Source: an uncultured Leptolyngbyaceae cyanobacterium | GTDB lineage: Bacteria; Cyanobacteriota; Cyanobacteriia; Leptolyngbyales; Leptolyngbyaceae | Direction of reading: 5' to 3' | Assembly: GCA_938023035.1 (NCBI GenBank) | Contig: CALIDI010000017.1 | Location: forward strand, 1-64,000 | Length of the DNA stretch: 64,000 nucleotides | Part shown: positions 19,614 to 29,972 of the stretch, one piece after another | How the letters are laid out: every line of letters starts with the position of its first letter | Position numbering within the stretch: the stretch's first letter is position 1 | Notes under the pieces: model-generated | Database searches by the model: none | Told to the model about the DNA's origin: nothing | What the model saw: the letters and a program-made list of their open reading frames with translations, nothing else | Position numbers and translations under genes: made by a program

Positions 19614-20111
19614 CTAATCACCATGTAAGATTTGAGATTGAGCGATCGCAGCAATATCTAGAACAAGCCCTACTTGCTGAGACTGCACCCAGCAACCCTG
19701 GAGGTAAGGCAATAAATCAGGAGCAACCTGTCCCGGAGCCGGCTGAATCACTTCTGGCTGTAGCCAAACAATTTCTTCTACCTGGTGTACGGCTAGGGCT
19801 AGCAGCATCTTGCCTACCTGCACAATGGCAGTATTGTGTTGTTGTAGGTTTGCTGGCAGCACTCTCAACCCCAGCATTCTCGCCAAGTCAACGACCCAAA
19901 CCACCTGTCCACGTCGATTAGTTAACCCTAACAGGCAGGCAGGCTTATTGGGCATGGGTGTTAATTGCTGCATCGGCAGCACCATCACCTCCTGAACATG
20001 TCGCATGCCCAGAGCCGCCACAATTTGGGATGTTAACCGAACTTTGAGATAGGGGTCTCCCTGGATCTTTTGCGATCGCAGACCATGCGTAACAATAGCG
20101 GAGGAATGCAT
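19614..20111 (-). CDS. pixI: CheW-domain adaptor (PixI-like)
   Basis: This is a 165-residue CheW protein (LKVRLTSQIVAALGMRHVQEV; GLTNRRGQVVWVVDLARMLGL). It couples PixJ to PixL. The frame is open 15 codons further upstream into the neighbouring receiver gene, but the ATG at 20111 starts where the fold begins and lies just 4 bases after the pixH stop, so I use it. pixJ follows 116 bases downstream. Confidence 0.88.
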   Translation of the reverse strand: MHSSAIVTHGLRSQKIQGDPYLKVRLTSQIVAALGMRHVQEVMVLPMQQLTPMPNKPACLLGLTNRRGQVVWVVDLARMLGLRVLPANLQQHNTAIVQVGKMLLALAVHQVEEIVWLQPEVIQPAPGQVAPDLLPYLQGCWVQSQQVGLVLDIAAIAQSQILHGD

Positions 20112-20115
20112 TAGA

Positions 20116-20493
20116 TTAACCCATAACAGATTGAACAACTGTAAGTAACTGCTCACGAGTAAATGGTTTCGTCAGGTAAGCACTAGCTCCCTGCCGCATC
20201 GCCCAAAATCGATCAATGTCTTGATTTTTAGAAGTACAAATAATAATCGGCACAGTTTCTAACCCAGGTTCTTTTTTGACACTACGACATAGTTCAAAGC
20301 CACTCATGCCTGGCATTACCACATCAGTGATAATTACATCTGGTCTACATTCACTCACTTTTTTAAGTGCTTCCTTTGCACTAATAGCACTAATAACCGA
20401 ATAGCCGCTCTCTTGCAGATAATGACTAATCAGCCGCATCTCAGAGAGGGTATCCTCAACAACCAAAATGGTCGTCATCAGAGTAATGCTCAT
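20116..20493 (-). CDS. pixH: CheY-like response regulator (PixH-like)
   Basis: This single receiver domain has acidic pair ED after ILVV, phospho-acceptor Asp in VIITDVVMPGMSGFE, the conserved Thr in IICTSKN and Lys in YLTKPF. PixH/PilH-type regulators oppose or modulate pilus extension. GAGGAAACTCGAAA gives a good ribosome-binding site before the ATG. It is followed immediately by pixI. Confidence 0.9.
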   Translation of the reverse strand: MSITLMTTILVVEDTLSEMRLISHYLQESGYSVISAISAKEALKKVSECRPDVIITDVVMPGMSGFELCRSVKKEPGLETVPIIICTSKNQDIDRFWAMRQGASAYLTKPFTREQLLTVVQSVMG

Positions 20494-20927
20494 TTTCGAG
20501 TTTCCTCAAATCAAGTGTTGTAACTTTTTATCTAGATTTTATCCAGCTCCAGCCTTTGAGTTTGAACTCAACCCTACCTAAAAATCCTAATCAAATCACC
20601 ACAGCAGAAACAAGCTGATTGTTCAACAAGTACAAGACATCAAAAAACTTTTTCCATTTCATTGCGTATTTTGAATGACGCGTAGCCATACTAATTTTGA
20701 TGTCAGACATTTTATCCGATTATTAGACTGCTTCAACAGCCAATCAAGCTATGGCCAACATTCAAACCATTCAAACAATCGACAAGAAAACCACAGGTTT
20801 CGAGTGAATTGCCTTCCACATTTTCAAGATTAGGCCTGAGAATGCAACCATCTCCTGCTTAAATAAGAAGCTTGCCCACCCTTCCACACCAGCAATCTAT
20901 TCTTTCGGGTTAGCCTTGACCGATACG
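20494..20927. other. Gap between pixG and pixH
   Basis: These 434 A+T-rich bases hold no gene. It probably carries a promoter for pixH onward, so pixG may be transcribed separately. Confidence 0.5.
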
Positions 20928-22022
20928 TTAAGTCAGGTGCTTAAAGACCGTCTTCAGCAGTTCAGACTGGGTAAAGGGCTTCGTCAAGTAACTCGATGCC
21001 CCAACCAGCCGCGCCTTAGCCCGGTCAATAAAGCCTGTATTACCTGTCACCATGACCACCGGGGTATTCTTAAAGCTAGGATGTCGTCGCAACAAAGAGC
21101 AGAGTTCATAGCCATCCAGATTTGGCATGGTGACATCCAGCAAAATCAAATCTGGCTTACTCCGAACAATTTGCATCAGTGCCTTGACCGGATCATTGAT
21201 CATGACCACAGAAAACATCGCATCGTCTAAAAATGTACTGATAGAACGGAGAACCGTTGGACTATCATCAATACAAACGACTGTATAATGCTGCTTAGAC
21301 AACTTTGTCAGCGGTGGGCGCATTGACTCATCAGACGGATGCCCGGTTGAACCTGGAACGACCGAAGATGGACGACGAGCATTACCCGACTGGAATGAGT
21401 CAGTGGGTTGTGGCTGGGTAAATCGCCCACGATCAGGGGCAATTGGGTTAAGGGGCGATCGCTTCGGGCGATCGCTTTCCTCCTGCAATGTTTGACTCTG
21501 AACCTGCTGCTGACACTGATCAACCAGACGGGGCAGATCAAATCGTCCCAGATTCAGCCATTGATCAAAATATTCTCGCTCAATTTGCTCATAGCTACCG
21601 CGATTCACCGCCAAAAAACTGGTAATGACTTCTTTCGCGATCGCCTCAATTAAAGAAGCCGCTTGCTCTGATTGCAGGTATTGTTGCTCTACCAACCAGT
21701 AAATAGCACGAAAATCAGCTGATAGCGCCGTCTGATAGGCTTGTTGATTTTCAAACAGCAACCTGAGTTGTACTCGCACAGCACTGACCAAACTAGGAAC
21801 CTGACGACTCATTTGAGTCAAATGGCGATCCAGGCGCTCAAAGGGAGAACTCGAGTTGGAGGCATAGATCAAATCTCCTTCCTCCAGGTAAATTGACCAT
21901 ATCGTTGATCCTTCTGCAACCCTCAGACATCCCGTCATCTTACGACTTTTGAGCTGAGCCAATAGATTCAGAGGGTATAATCGCTGGGGAAATCGATAAT
22001 TGGACATTGAAGTAATGTTCAT
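20928..22022 (-). CDS. pixG: PatA/PixG-type response regulator
   Basis: The N-terminal ~190 residues form a PATAN/DUF4388-like domain (PLNLLAQLKSRKMTGCLRVAEGSTIWSI-type start; GDLIYASN). A Ser/Pro-rich linker (~195-240) precedes a C-terminal receiver (VVCIDDSPTVLRSI; LILLDVTMPNLDGYEL; VMVTGN; YLTKPF). This is the architecture of PatA (heterocyst pattern) and PixG/TaxP1 (phototaxis). Its place at the head of the pix-like cluster points to PixG. Confidence 0.88.
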   Translation of the reverse strand: MNITSMSNYRFPQRLYPLNLLAQLKSRKMTGCLRVAEGSTIWSIYLEEGDLIYASNSSSPFERLDRHLTQMSRQVPSLVSAVRVQLRLLFENQQAYQTALSADFRAIYWLVEQQYLQSEQAASLIEAIAKEVITSFLAVNRGSYEQIEREYFDQWLNLGRFDLPRLVDQCQQQVQSQTLQEESDRPKRSPLNPIAPDRGRFTQPQPTDSFQSGNARRPSSVVPGSTGHPSDESMRPPLTKLSKQHYTVVCIDDSPTVLRSISTFLDDAMFSVVMINDPVKALMQIVRSKPDLILLDVTMPNLDGYELCSLLRRHPSFKNTPVVMVTGNTGFIDRAKARLVGASSYLTKPFTQSELLKTVFKHLT

Positions 22023-22760
22023 TGATATCTGCTCAATGAAGTTATTAGCATCGACAGTTAGTTCAGCATTTTAGTATCAGCAGCTCTGCACCCTACGAAA
22101 CATAGCAGCTTAGCTGAAAAGCTAAATACAGAGTCAATCAAAATCAGTGATTTAACTAACTCTATAAACAGAGTAACAGAATATTTAAGCAATAAAGTAA
22201 AACCAAGTTAAAGATGTAGATAAAGATATAAAGAAGATATTCATTCTAAGAGCTTAGAATAATAAAATAAATTTTCACAATTAAATCAAAATCATGCCAA
22301 TCCCAGCAAAAGATATGACAGAAAATCAACTGAACACTTGATACAAAGAGGTTCTTATCATCCACAATCACACATTATTCGAAAAGCTAATCACACGTCT
22401 AAAATTCAAAATAGCTTCAGTTAGAAAATACAAAGTCAGTATCAGTTTCTTAAAAGAAGATACAAAACCAAAGAACAATATTCCTTTAAAAAATTGAAAT
22501 TTTCATAGAAACCTTTGATACCTTTTATCTTTCATCGCTTAGTATCATTATCACCAAGTTACTTATTACATTTGGGGTTCAGGGGAGGTAGAGGTTATTG
22601 CCCCCAGTCAGGGGTTCCACCCCCCATGCCCTGTCCTTAGTCGGGTAGCCATGGCTATACATATGCCTGTACGAGGGGATCAAAATTAGATCACCTGAAA
22701 AAAACCAGCTTGTCATTTCTAGCCGCTGGGTTGTTGACCCCTATCAATAGCACATTACAC
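22023..22760. other. A+T-rich intergenic region with a family 3 palindrome
   Basis: No gene is seen in 738 bases. Bases 22023-22560 are strongly A+T-rich compared with the rest of the window and should hold the promoter of the pix cluster. Bases 22578-22640 hold a palindromic repeat (GGGAGGTAGAGGTTATTGCC, then CCAGTCAGGGG). Confidence 0.6.
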
Positions 22761-25331
22761 CTAGCCAATACTTTTGAGAATCAGACGAATCTTATCCTTT
22801 TGCTGCTTTTCCAGCATTGGAGGAAAGGAAAGCTCCATAAGGACGCGGTGGCCTAAATCAGGCAAGACATCAATCTGCTTGAGTTCTGCGATCAGACTCA
22901 GGGGGGAAGCGTCATCCGGCTGACGAAAGACCAGTAAACTCAGGGAAGTGCGAGCAGGAACTAAGACATCGAGAGCCTCCGGATCGATTGCCTCCAACTC
23001 AAGCCGGAGATCCTTCAATCCCAATTCGGTAATAGTAGCGGGATAGGAAATCTCACCCCAGCCCTCGCAGAATAGGAAAGTAGAGAGACTAACCTGTTTC
23101 CGCACCTTGACCTTAGCCTCTGGGCGAAACTCCTGAAAAGCCCGTCTCAAACTAGCGGCAATAAACTTAAACGAATCAATGGGATTATCAGACTCCTGAC
23201 GGTTCTGTGAATACCATTCCTTCACATCCGAATAGATGACCAATGCTAAGTCATCTTGCTGGCTCTGAGTCAGATGTACAAACTGTAGCGCTACCTCAGC
23301 CTGTAATAACGGCGTCGCCTTTGCCCGGACAATGTGGGCATCAAGCAGCACCCGCGCACCATAATCCCCTACCAATTCCACCTGCACCTCATCCGGCACA
23401 TTTGGCCACTCCTCCAGCAAAACGAGCGCCCCCGACTCACTCACATTGCGGGTAATACCCGTCCAGGTTTGGTTGCCACTATGAAGCCTCACAGTCAACT
23501 GGCGCGGCAAGCGATGAGCATCCCGCAACTGGGGTTGCTCAAAGGCGACCAAGCACGCAGCCAAAAGCAAAAACAAATTGAACACATTCCACAGCGCATT
23601 AATCAGCACCGCCTGCGTATCCTGAGGACTAATCACTAACCAAAAGGGAATCGCAAGCAAAGATGCTGCCGCCAAAATACTGAGATATAGCAGATAGCGG
23701 ACACTGTCAAAATCAAAGCTGCGCTCGGTTACGGTTAGTCCCTTATCCGTTACATTAAACGACCCTAACTTCGGGTTGATTAATGCCAGCAGCGTTACAA
23801 TGCCCGCCTGAAAAGACATGGCAAACTCATAAATCTCATTCCAAAACGAAAAGCGCACATGCTTATAGGGAATATGATTCGTCTGCATTGACAGCAAAAT
23901 ATGGGGCAGTGCATAAAATAGCGTTTCTACCCCTAAGCCCCGCACCGATGAAATTCCCAATAGCATATAGACCATCGGCGCGATCACATACATCAGCCGG
24001 GGAAAGCCAAAGAAAAAATGGGACGTGGCACTGAAATAGCAGAGGCGCTGCGGTAGGGTGAGTTTGAGTTTGCGGTTAAATAAGGGGTTTTCTAAGCGCA
24101 GGATTTGGGCCATCCCCCTAGCCCAACGAACCTGCTGCCCCACATAAGAAGAAAACTTCTCCGGAGCTAGGCCCGCCACCATAATTTTGTCGTAGTAGAC
24201 CGACTCATATCCGAGGGAGTGCAACCGCAATGCTGTGTGGCAATCCTCGGTTACGGTTTCAGTGGCAATTCCACCAATTTGGCGGACATAATCGCGCCGG
24301 ATAATTGCAGCAGAACCGCAAAAGAAGGCTGCATTCCAGGTGTCGTTACCCTTTTGCAACACTTTGTAGAACAGCTCATTGCCCACAGGCACCCGGCCAC
24401 CGGTAAGCAAGTTCCGCTCAAACGGATCTGGGTTATAAAACCAATGGGGTGTCTGTACTAGCGCCACCTTTGGGTTGGTAAAGAAACCCACGGTTTCTTC
24501 AAGGATGCACCGCGCTGGGATGTGATCACAATCCAGAATCAAGACTAAATCGCCTTCTGTTTTTTCCAGCGCAGTGTTGATGTTGCCTGCTTTGGCATGA
24601 AGGTTATCCTCACGCACCAAAAGGGTGCAGCCGAGTTCCTCACACATCGCCTGGAGGCGTTGGCGGCGTTCAGGGTACTTGCGGCCATCATCTAAGATGT
24701 AAACTCGCTTTTTACCCGCGGGATAGTTAATAGCCAGTGCTGCCAGAGCGGTTTTGCGTACAATCGCCACATCCTCGTTATAGGTGGGGATGTAGACATC
24801 CACGTTTAACCATGCTTCCGGTGGCTGGTGCGATAAATCAATCGAGTGTCGTTCTCGTATCCGCAAAGTTTGAAAGTAGGCTAGAAATAGGGTGCCAATG
24901 GCATACAGTTCGGCGGCATATAGTAGTATGCAAAAGCAACTATTCAACCAGTTTTCCAAGGATAGGGTGTAAGAGGTTCGGTAGTACCAATAGCGCAGCG
25001 TCGTGAGTGTACTCAGACTGACTAATAGCAGATGAATGCGTTCACTCATGGCCGTATCTCGCTGGCCTTCTTCTAACCGCACTAACCAGTTGCCAAATAG
25101 AATGACAAGCAGAGCGACGATGCCCTGTTGCCAGATGGCAGGACGTAGGGTTAGCAGGGGCACGGCCAACCACCCTAAACACCCCCATAGGAGTAACTGT
25201 ATGAATACCGGCGACTGCGCTAGGGGTTCAAACATTGGGGGCAACTGATCTATTAAGCCCATCATCCACTCTGCGGGTTGATGCCGCCAGTGACGAAACC
25301 GAGGGGGAAGGGAAAGAGATGAACGAGCCAT
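22761..25331 (-). CDS. bcsA: Cellulose synthase catalytic subunit BcsA (UDP-forming), with PilZ domain
   Basis: This family 2 processive glycosyltransferase makes beta-1,4-glucan from UDP-glucose in the inner membrane. Visible motifs are IPTYNED, DD at 214-215, DCD at 267-269, FFCGS at 337-340, TED at 361-363 and QQVRW at 399-403, with several membrane helices before and after. The C-terminal PilZ domain has the RxxxR-type start (AHRLPRQLTV) and NVSESGA, so c-di-GMP should activate it. It follows bcsB directly (stop and start adjoin as TAAATG, with AGGAGAAG before it). No bcsC, bcsZ or wss genes are present. Confidence 0.93.
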   Translation of the reverse strand: MARSSLSLPPRFRHWRHQPAEWMMGLIDQLPPMFEPLAQSPVFIQLLLWGCLGWLAVPLLTLRPAIWQQGIVALLVILFGNWLVRLEEGQRDTAMSERIHLLLVSLSTLTTLRYWYYRTSYTLSLENWLNSCFCILLYAAELYAIGTLFLAYFQTLRIRERHSIDLSHQPPEAWLNVDVYIPTYNEDVAIVRKTALAALAINYPAGKKRVYILDDGRKYPERRQRLQAMCEELGCTLLVREDNLHAKAGNINTALEKTEGDLVLILDCDHIPARCILEETVGFFTNPKVALVQTPHWFYNPDPFERNLLTGGRVPVGNELFYKVLQKGNDTWNAAFFCGSAAIIRRDYVRQIGGIATETVTEDCHTALRLHSLGYESVYYDKIMVAGLAPEKFSSYVGQQVRWARGMAQILRLENPLFNRKLKLTLPQRLCYFSATSHFFFGFPRLMYVIAPMVYMLLGISSVRGLGVETLFYALPHILLSMQTNHIPYKHVRFSFWNEIYEFAMSFQAGIVTLLALINPKLGSFNVTDKGLTVTERSFDFDSVRYLLYLSILAAASLLAIPFWLVISPQDTQAVLINALWNVFNLFLLLAACLVAFEQPQLRDAHRLPRQLTVRLHSGNQTWTGITRNVSESGALVLLEEWPNVPDEVQVELVGDYGARVLLDAHIVRAKATPLLQAEVALQFVHLTQSQQDDLALVIYSDVKEWYSQNRQESDNPIDSFKFIAASLRRAFQEFRPEAKVKVRKQVSLSTFLFCEGWGEISYPATITELGLKDLRLELEAIDPEALDVLVPARTSLSLLVFRQPDDASPLSLIAELKQIDVLPDLGHRVLMELSFPPMLEKQQKDKIRLILKSIG

Positions 25332-27782
25332 TTACTTCTCCTGGGATTTGTCCAGCGCGGTATAGCGGTTTAGGCTAGCTTGGGCGATGCCATACAGCAG
25401 TAACCCCAGGGTCAGCATGCCAGGAATTAACAGAAACCAGTTGCCCCCCAAAAATTGCCAGGTGCGTTCTTGCCATGGGGTTTCACTCAATCGGCGATGG
25501 TGTTTTGCTTGTTGCAGAAATTCCAGTGTGTAGTTGGGTGCCCCTTCTGCTATTGGCTGGGTCGAAGTTTGACTAATCAGCACTGTGTCTTCTCGCAGTT
25601 GATAAAACAGCGAATCTTGAATGAAAACGTCCTGGAGGTTTTGTAGGCCCGTGGCTGTTTGCGCAGTCAACAGCAACAGCAGGCGATCGCGATTCCAGGG
25701 AGAAACGATTTGCTTCACGACCCCTTCTACATCTGGCAGGGTGCGAATGGTAGCCTGATCGCGACGACGCTCAAACAGGGAGCGGAGGGTAAAGCCTTCG
25801 GCTTGCAGCCCGTCGGGTAAAGGAAATTGGGAAGCTGTCCCAATCGCAACTAAATGTCGCTCATCGCGTACAACCGTGGGCAACTGCTGAGCGCGATAAA
25901 CATCGAGCTTGACGGATTCAGCACGACTCACTCGGCCCAATCGTTCACTAAAGGTGAGTAAAACCAGCAAATCTGCCGGGCTGGGGGAATCAGGTACGAC
26001 CAATGCCAGTTGGGATAAATCTTGCGGAGCCGTAAACGGATAGCCCGTTTGCAACAGTTTGAGATCGGGCACGCGAGCGATATTTTCTCGCTTTAGTTCA
26101 AAGCGACTACTAGCATGAACCGTACCCCATAGGTGTTGGTCTACCGGTCGATTGCAGGAGCGCCGCTCTCTAGGATCCAGTTGAAACCGCACCTGGATTT
26201 TGGAGTTGGGTTTGATTTTATCAGCGGGAAGTTCGACCCGCAGGTTTGCCTGCCGTGCCCCATCAACGGCATCCAGTTTGCGCCCTGCTAGGGGTAGACC
26301 ATCCAGCTGTACTTCTAGCAAGGAGGTGAGGGGATTCAACTGAGGGCCATAGCTGTAGCGCAGATGCAGCACATTCCCTGAAAGAAAGTGATCGTCGGGC
26401 AGGGCACGAAAGTCAAATTCAATTGGCGGGGCATCGGAGCCACGCGTGGTCACATCGGGAAAGGGAGTATCTCCGTGGGTTTTCAAATCCCTCAATTCAA
26501 ACTCATTATTGGTGGGGAGATAGCCGGGCCACTCGCGGATCGGTGGGGTTGGCACATCCGATATCTGCTTGACCAGGATCGTTTGACCGCTGCCAATCTG
26601 CCGATCGCGGCGCTGGAGCAAAAACTGCACCGCTTTGCTAACCGCAGCAGGGGTATTGCCAGTAGCCACCAGGATAATGCCCTTTTGGTCGGCACTGGGT
26701 GCCAGCATCAGCACGCCTACATCATCTGGTAGTTTTTGGCGCTGTTCATCCAGCCAGCGATCGCCCTGAAGTTGGAGGGGCAGTTTCAGAGCCTTCAGTG
26801 CCGGTTGGGTTTGAGGCGTCCCAATGATCATCAAGCGCTCCCCTGCCTGCACTTGAGTAGGAGAGGATACCAGCCGAGTATTGAGCGGGCGAAACTGAGC
26901 CAGTCGGCCCAGCGCAGTGTGAAACCGGGTGGTAGCAGTTAACCAGGTTTCATCAATACGGCTCGGCAACAAGTACGCCACTTGATTTGGGTTGAGGCTC
27001 AATTCATCAAACAAGGGGAAAGGGTATTGGCTGAAATCGAGCCGAATCGGCTGGGGCTGGTAATCAAACACCAGCTTAGAGTCCGGCAAAAGTTCAGTCC
27101 ACAGAGAGGGGTCAAAGGGGTCTTGGGTGCAGGTAGGGGAGTTATTTTGCAGAGCCGCGACGACAACCTCGTTGTAATCTTGCAAAACATGAGACGGGAT
27201 CGAATACACGGCAGTACCGATTTTTCCTTCTTTTTGATTGAGCGGCACGCTCCCTACACTCACACCATTCACCAACACACTCAAGTTGGAGCGAGTGGCG
27301 TACAGAGCCGGAGAATGGCGAAACCGCAGGGCAATTTGACTCTTTTGAATCTGCCAATGCCGGGGGCGAGTAAACCGCAGCCGTGATTCGTCGTAGATGC
27401 CGCGCAGTTGCAAGCGACCACCAACCACCGGGCTACGATTAAACTCAACAATATACTGACCCGCAGCGAGGGGTTGCACCTGTTCGCTGGGGAGCACCTG
27501 TTTATCAGGGCTAGTAGGAGACTGCCGTGATTCTGGAATAGCTTCAGCAGGAGCAGCTTGTTGTCGATAATCAGGTAATTCGCTTTGGGCGATGGCCCGC
27601 CCACTCAGCAGCAAAGAACTGCCCCAGAATAGACTGAAACCGGCCAGAATCAGTGGAGGATAGCGACGCATCCGAATGGTGAGATGAACCGTAGACTTCT
27701 CTTGCATGATTAAACAGCAGAACCGCAAACAACAACTAACAACAAGCAATGCGTTACACACAACAGCAATAAAGATCTGCAC
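25332..27782 (-). CDS. bcsB: Cellulose synthase periplasmic subunit BcsB
   Basis: At 816 residues this matches BcsB, which guides the glucan across the periplasm. It has a signal region, two rounds of carbohydrate-binding and flavodoxin-like domains (GGRLQLRGIYDESRLRF; WTELLPDSKLVFDYQP; DQHLWGTVHASSRFEL) and a C-terminal membrane anchor (FLLIPGMLTLGLLLYGIAQ). The start is a GTG with a perfect AGGAG 8 bases upstream. It gives an N-terminus with two hydrophobic stretches, at residues 3-25 and 42-64; the second looks like the real signal peptide, so an internal ATG start (27671) remains possible. Confidence 0.9.
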   Translation of the reverse strand: MQIFIAVVCNALLVVSCCLRFCCLIMQEKSTVHLTIRMRRYPPLILAGFSLFWGSSLLLSGRAIAQSELPDYRQQAAPAEAIPESRQSPTSPDKQVLPSEQVQPLAAGQYIVEFNRSPVVGGRLQLRGIYDESRLRFTRPRHWQIQKSQIALRFRHSPALYATRSNLSVLVNGVSVGSVPLNQKEGKIGTAVYSIPSHVLQDYNEVVVAALQNNSPTCTQDPFDPSLWTELLPDSKLVFDYQPQPIRLDFSQYPFPLFDELSLNPNQVAYLLPSRIDETWLTATTRFHTALGRLAQFRPLNTRLVSSPTQVQAGERLMIIGTPQTQPALKALKLPLQLQGDRWLDEQRQKLPDDVGVLMLAPSADQKGIILVATGNTPAAVSKAVQFLLQRRDRQIGSGQTILVKQISDVPTPPIREWPGYLPTNNEFELRDLKTHGDTPFPDVTTRGSDAPPIEFDFRALPDDHFLSGNVLHLRYSYGPQLNPLTSLLEVQLDGLPLAGRKLDAVDGARQANLRVELPADKIKPNSKIQVRFQLDPRERRSCNRPVDQHLWGTVHASSRFELKRENIARVPDLKLLQTGYPFTAPQDLSQLALVVPDSPSPADLLVLLTFSERLGRVSRAESVKLDVYRAQQLPTVVRDERHLVAIGTASQFPLPDGLQAEGFTLRSLFERRRDQATIRTLPDVEGVVKQIVSPWNRDRLLLLLTAQTATGLQNLQDVFIQDSLFYQLREDTVLISQTSTQPIAEGAPNYTLEFLQQAKHHRRLSETPWQERTWQFLGGNWFLLIPGMLTLGLLLYGIAQASLNRYTALDKSQEK

Positions 27783-28759
27783 CAGACAAACTCCTAGTCA
27801 AATGGGCAATCCTTATCAAGGTTGCTGACCCATAGGAATTGGCCATTCGCGATCGCCTCCAAACAAAATCCAGCGCTAGCAATTGCACCCGAAATAACCG
27901 CCGCCCAAAGATCGACTGCTAAAGAGATAAGATTTCCACTCAGAACTGAGCACTGCTATCTTCAACACAGCCAAACACTCTTTCCCCAGGTAAAATCACA
28001 TCACATTGCACTGGGATAGCCGCACAGCCCAAAAGGGCAAGACAGTAATACCAACTGGTATTCGAGTGCACCCCAGTATTGAACAAGCTAGTCTGAAAAA
28101 GCATGATGCACAGTTTAAGAACGAACAATATTAACGCTTCAAAAGCAACTTGTTGGTTAGCGCTAAAAGCAGCAGTTAACCAATAACATTGGCAACCTGT
28201 GATGCAAGCAAAGATTGACCACCTGGGGCGACCAAGTAAGGGGACAAAACCTATATCTAGGCATTTCATCTGTACTCAAATGACTAGAATGTTGGTGAAG
28301 CAGATCAAAATTCTACTTACAAAAGATAGTTTCTCTGAATTTATGACGTCAATTACGAAAATGAAAACAGAGATTCATCAAAACAACATTCATTTCTTAG
28401 ATTGGTGCAGTTAGTGACCTCGATACAGCACAAAAACTTTAGTCAGGAGGCAGATGCGACCTTAGATCGAACAAAGTGCTTTAGACAGAAGCTTGACTGA
28501 CTCAGCATAGCTACTCAACTAATCCATCTAGATTGGAAGAAAACCGGAAATTTCTTCACTAGTATTGCGGCTTTTTGCAGTTGAATTGGCGTAACGTGGT
28601 AGAAGCAACCTGTTATGACAATCAGCAATATGGCGGTTGCCCTTCTCGGTTTCTACCTTTATACCCTTCTTCTCAAAGAAGCTGAATAAAGCCAAGAAAG
28701 ATCCACGTAAAGATCCAATAAAGTTGATCGCTGTGTCTATCACGTCAGGCGACCAAGCC
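27783..28759. other. Long intergenic region upstream of bcsB
   Basis: No convincing gene is seen in 977 bases. Small open frames at 28199-28414 (+) and 28528-28743 (-) lack recognisable content. The region should contain the bcsBA promoter; no operator could be defined. Confidence 0.5.
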
Positions 28760-29221
28760 CTAACGAGACTCTACGGGTTTTAGCAAGGTGATCTTGAGCT
28801 TGTAGTTGCCCGCTGCTAGTTCACCAAAAGCACGAACTCGAATGTAGTAGGTGCCCGTTTTCGCAATCCGAACGAACAAGAGCGAGTTCGTTGTACCATC
28901 AGGGCCATCATCATTCTCAGCAACCGTAGAGCCATCAGCGGCCAGCAGGGTGACGATAGTGTCAAAATTTTCTGAGGAGAGGTCAATCGCTAACTGGTCG
29001 CCCTCGGTTAAGTTAATCACATAGTCGCGAGCAAAACCGCTCAACCCTGTAGGAATATCTTTATTGGTGAGCTTATCAGTCACCTGCTTGCCCGGTGTGA
29101 TCGGAATCGGTGCATAGATCTTGGTCTGGGCTAAACCGGGTACGCCCCAAAAGCTCATCAAAGCAGTTGCTAGGGGCAACAGATACAACAGAGAAAATTG
29201 AGTGAATGAGGTATGAGCCAT
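28760..29221 (-). CDS. Exported protein with pre-peptidase C-terminal (PPC) domain
   Basis: This 153-residue protein has a signal peptide (FSLLYLLPLATALMSFWGVPGLAQ) followed by one PPC beta-sandwich: DYVINLTEGDQLAIDLSSE, FDTIVTLLAADGSTVAENDD and GTYYIRVRAFGELAAGNYKLKI. PPC domains usually hang on secreted proteases; here the domain is alone, so it may be a surface or carbohydrate-binding protein. The ATG at 29221 is chosen because the signal peptide starts there, although the frame is open 19 codons further. Confidence 0.8.
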   Translation of the reverse strand: MAHTSFTQFSLLYLLPLATALMSFWGVPGLAQTKIYAPIPITPGKQVTDKLTNKDIPTGLSGFARDYVINLTEGDQLAIDLSSENFDTIVTLLAADGSTVAENDDGPDGTTNSLLFVRIAKTGTYYIRVRAFGELAAGNYKLKITLLKPVESR

Positions 29222-29972
29222 TGTTGATTTAGAAAACCCAACCCGGATCACGCTGCATTTTTCTGAAGAAAAGACCAATGCACCAGGTCTGAAGAGAAGA
29301 AACAGCTTTTGATTCAGATAGGCAATACTCTACATTATTCTTTATTATTGCTTACCCGTTTAGCAGAAATCCGTTTCAAACTCATTCGTTTTGAAATCGA
29401 GCATTGTCCGTCACAGCCCCTTCTTTAACCCGTGAAAAGACCAACAGGACTTGTACCTCAAGCCCCTCGCTCAAATCCTTTGTCCTGATGAGTCTTCCGA
29501 ACTCTCCGTGATCAGTAAAACCCAAGACTATCGAGCCTTTTGGGTGGTTTCGGCAAGGAGCCGTAAAGAATGCCCATTGCATTCGTGGTTCAAGCATCCT
29601 GAACCATCGGCTGATTTCTGCCGTGGTGCCACGTTGGGCACTCGACCCGTGACAGAACAACTCCCCTTGGCCGCAGAAGAGTAGAAGCAACGGCGTTCAA
29701 CTGAACCATAGTTTAGCAGAGGAAACCCAGGTTACCTGATTCGGTTTTAAAAATTAGCTGTGACAGAAGATAAACTGGCTTGCCTGTTAGTAAGAGTATC
29801 ACGGTAGAATTCTTAAAAAGAGTCTAAAATCCTGTCTGTAAAAAAGTTTCAGGCTTTCTAAGTAATATCCGGCCCGTTATTTTAGCAGGTAATTATCAAG
29901 GGAACCTCTCCAGAAAAATTGGGTCATAGAGGAATGATAACGCATGCAGCTTTTATTTCGGAGAACTCTCTC
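29222..29972. other. Divergent intergenic region
   Basis: It separates the leftward PPC protein from the rightward SLH protein. Overlapping open frames at 29382-29690 (-) and 29451-29684 (+) contradict each other, and neither has a recognisable domain. I call no gene. Confidence 0.5.

Noticed and set aside
28528-28743. Leftward 71-codon frame beginning at GTG
   Set aside because: Some hydrophobic character, but no good ribosome-binding site and no recognised family.
29382-29690. Leftward 102-codon and overlapping rightward 77-codon frames
   Set aside because: They exclude each other, and neither has a domain, start signal or neighbour that supports it.
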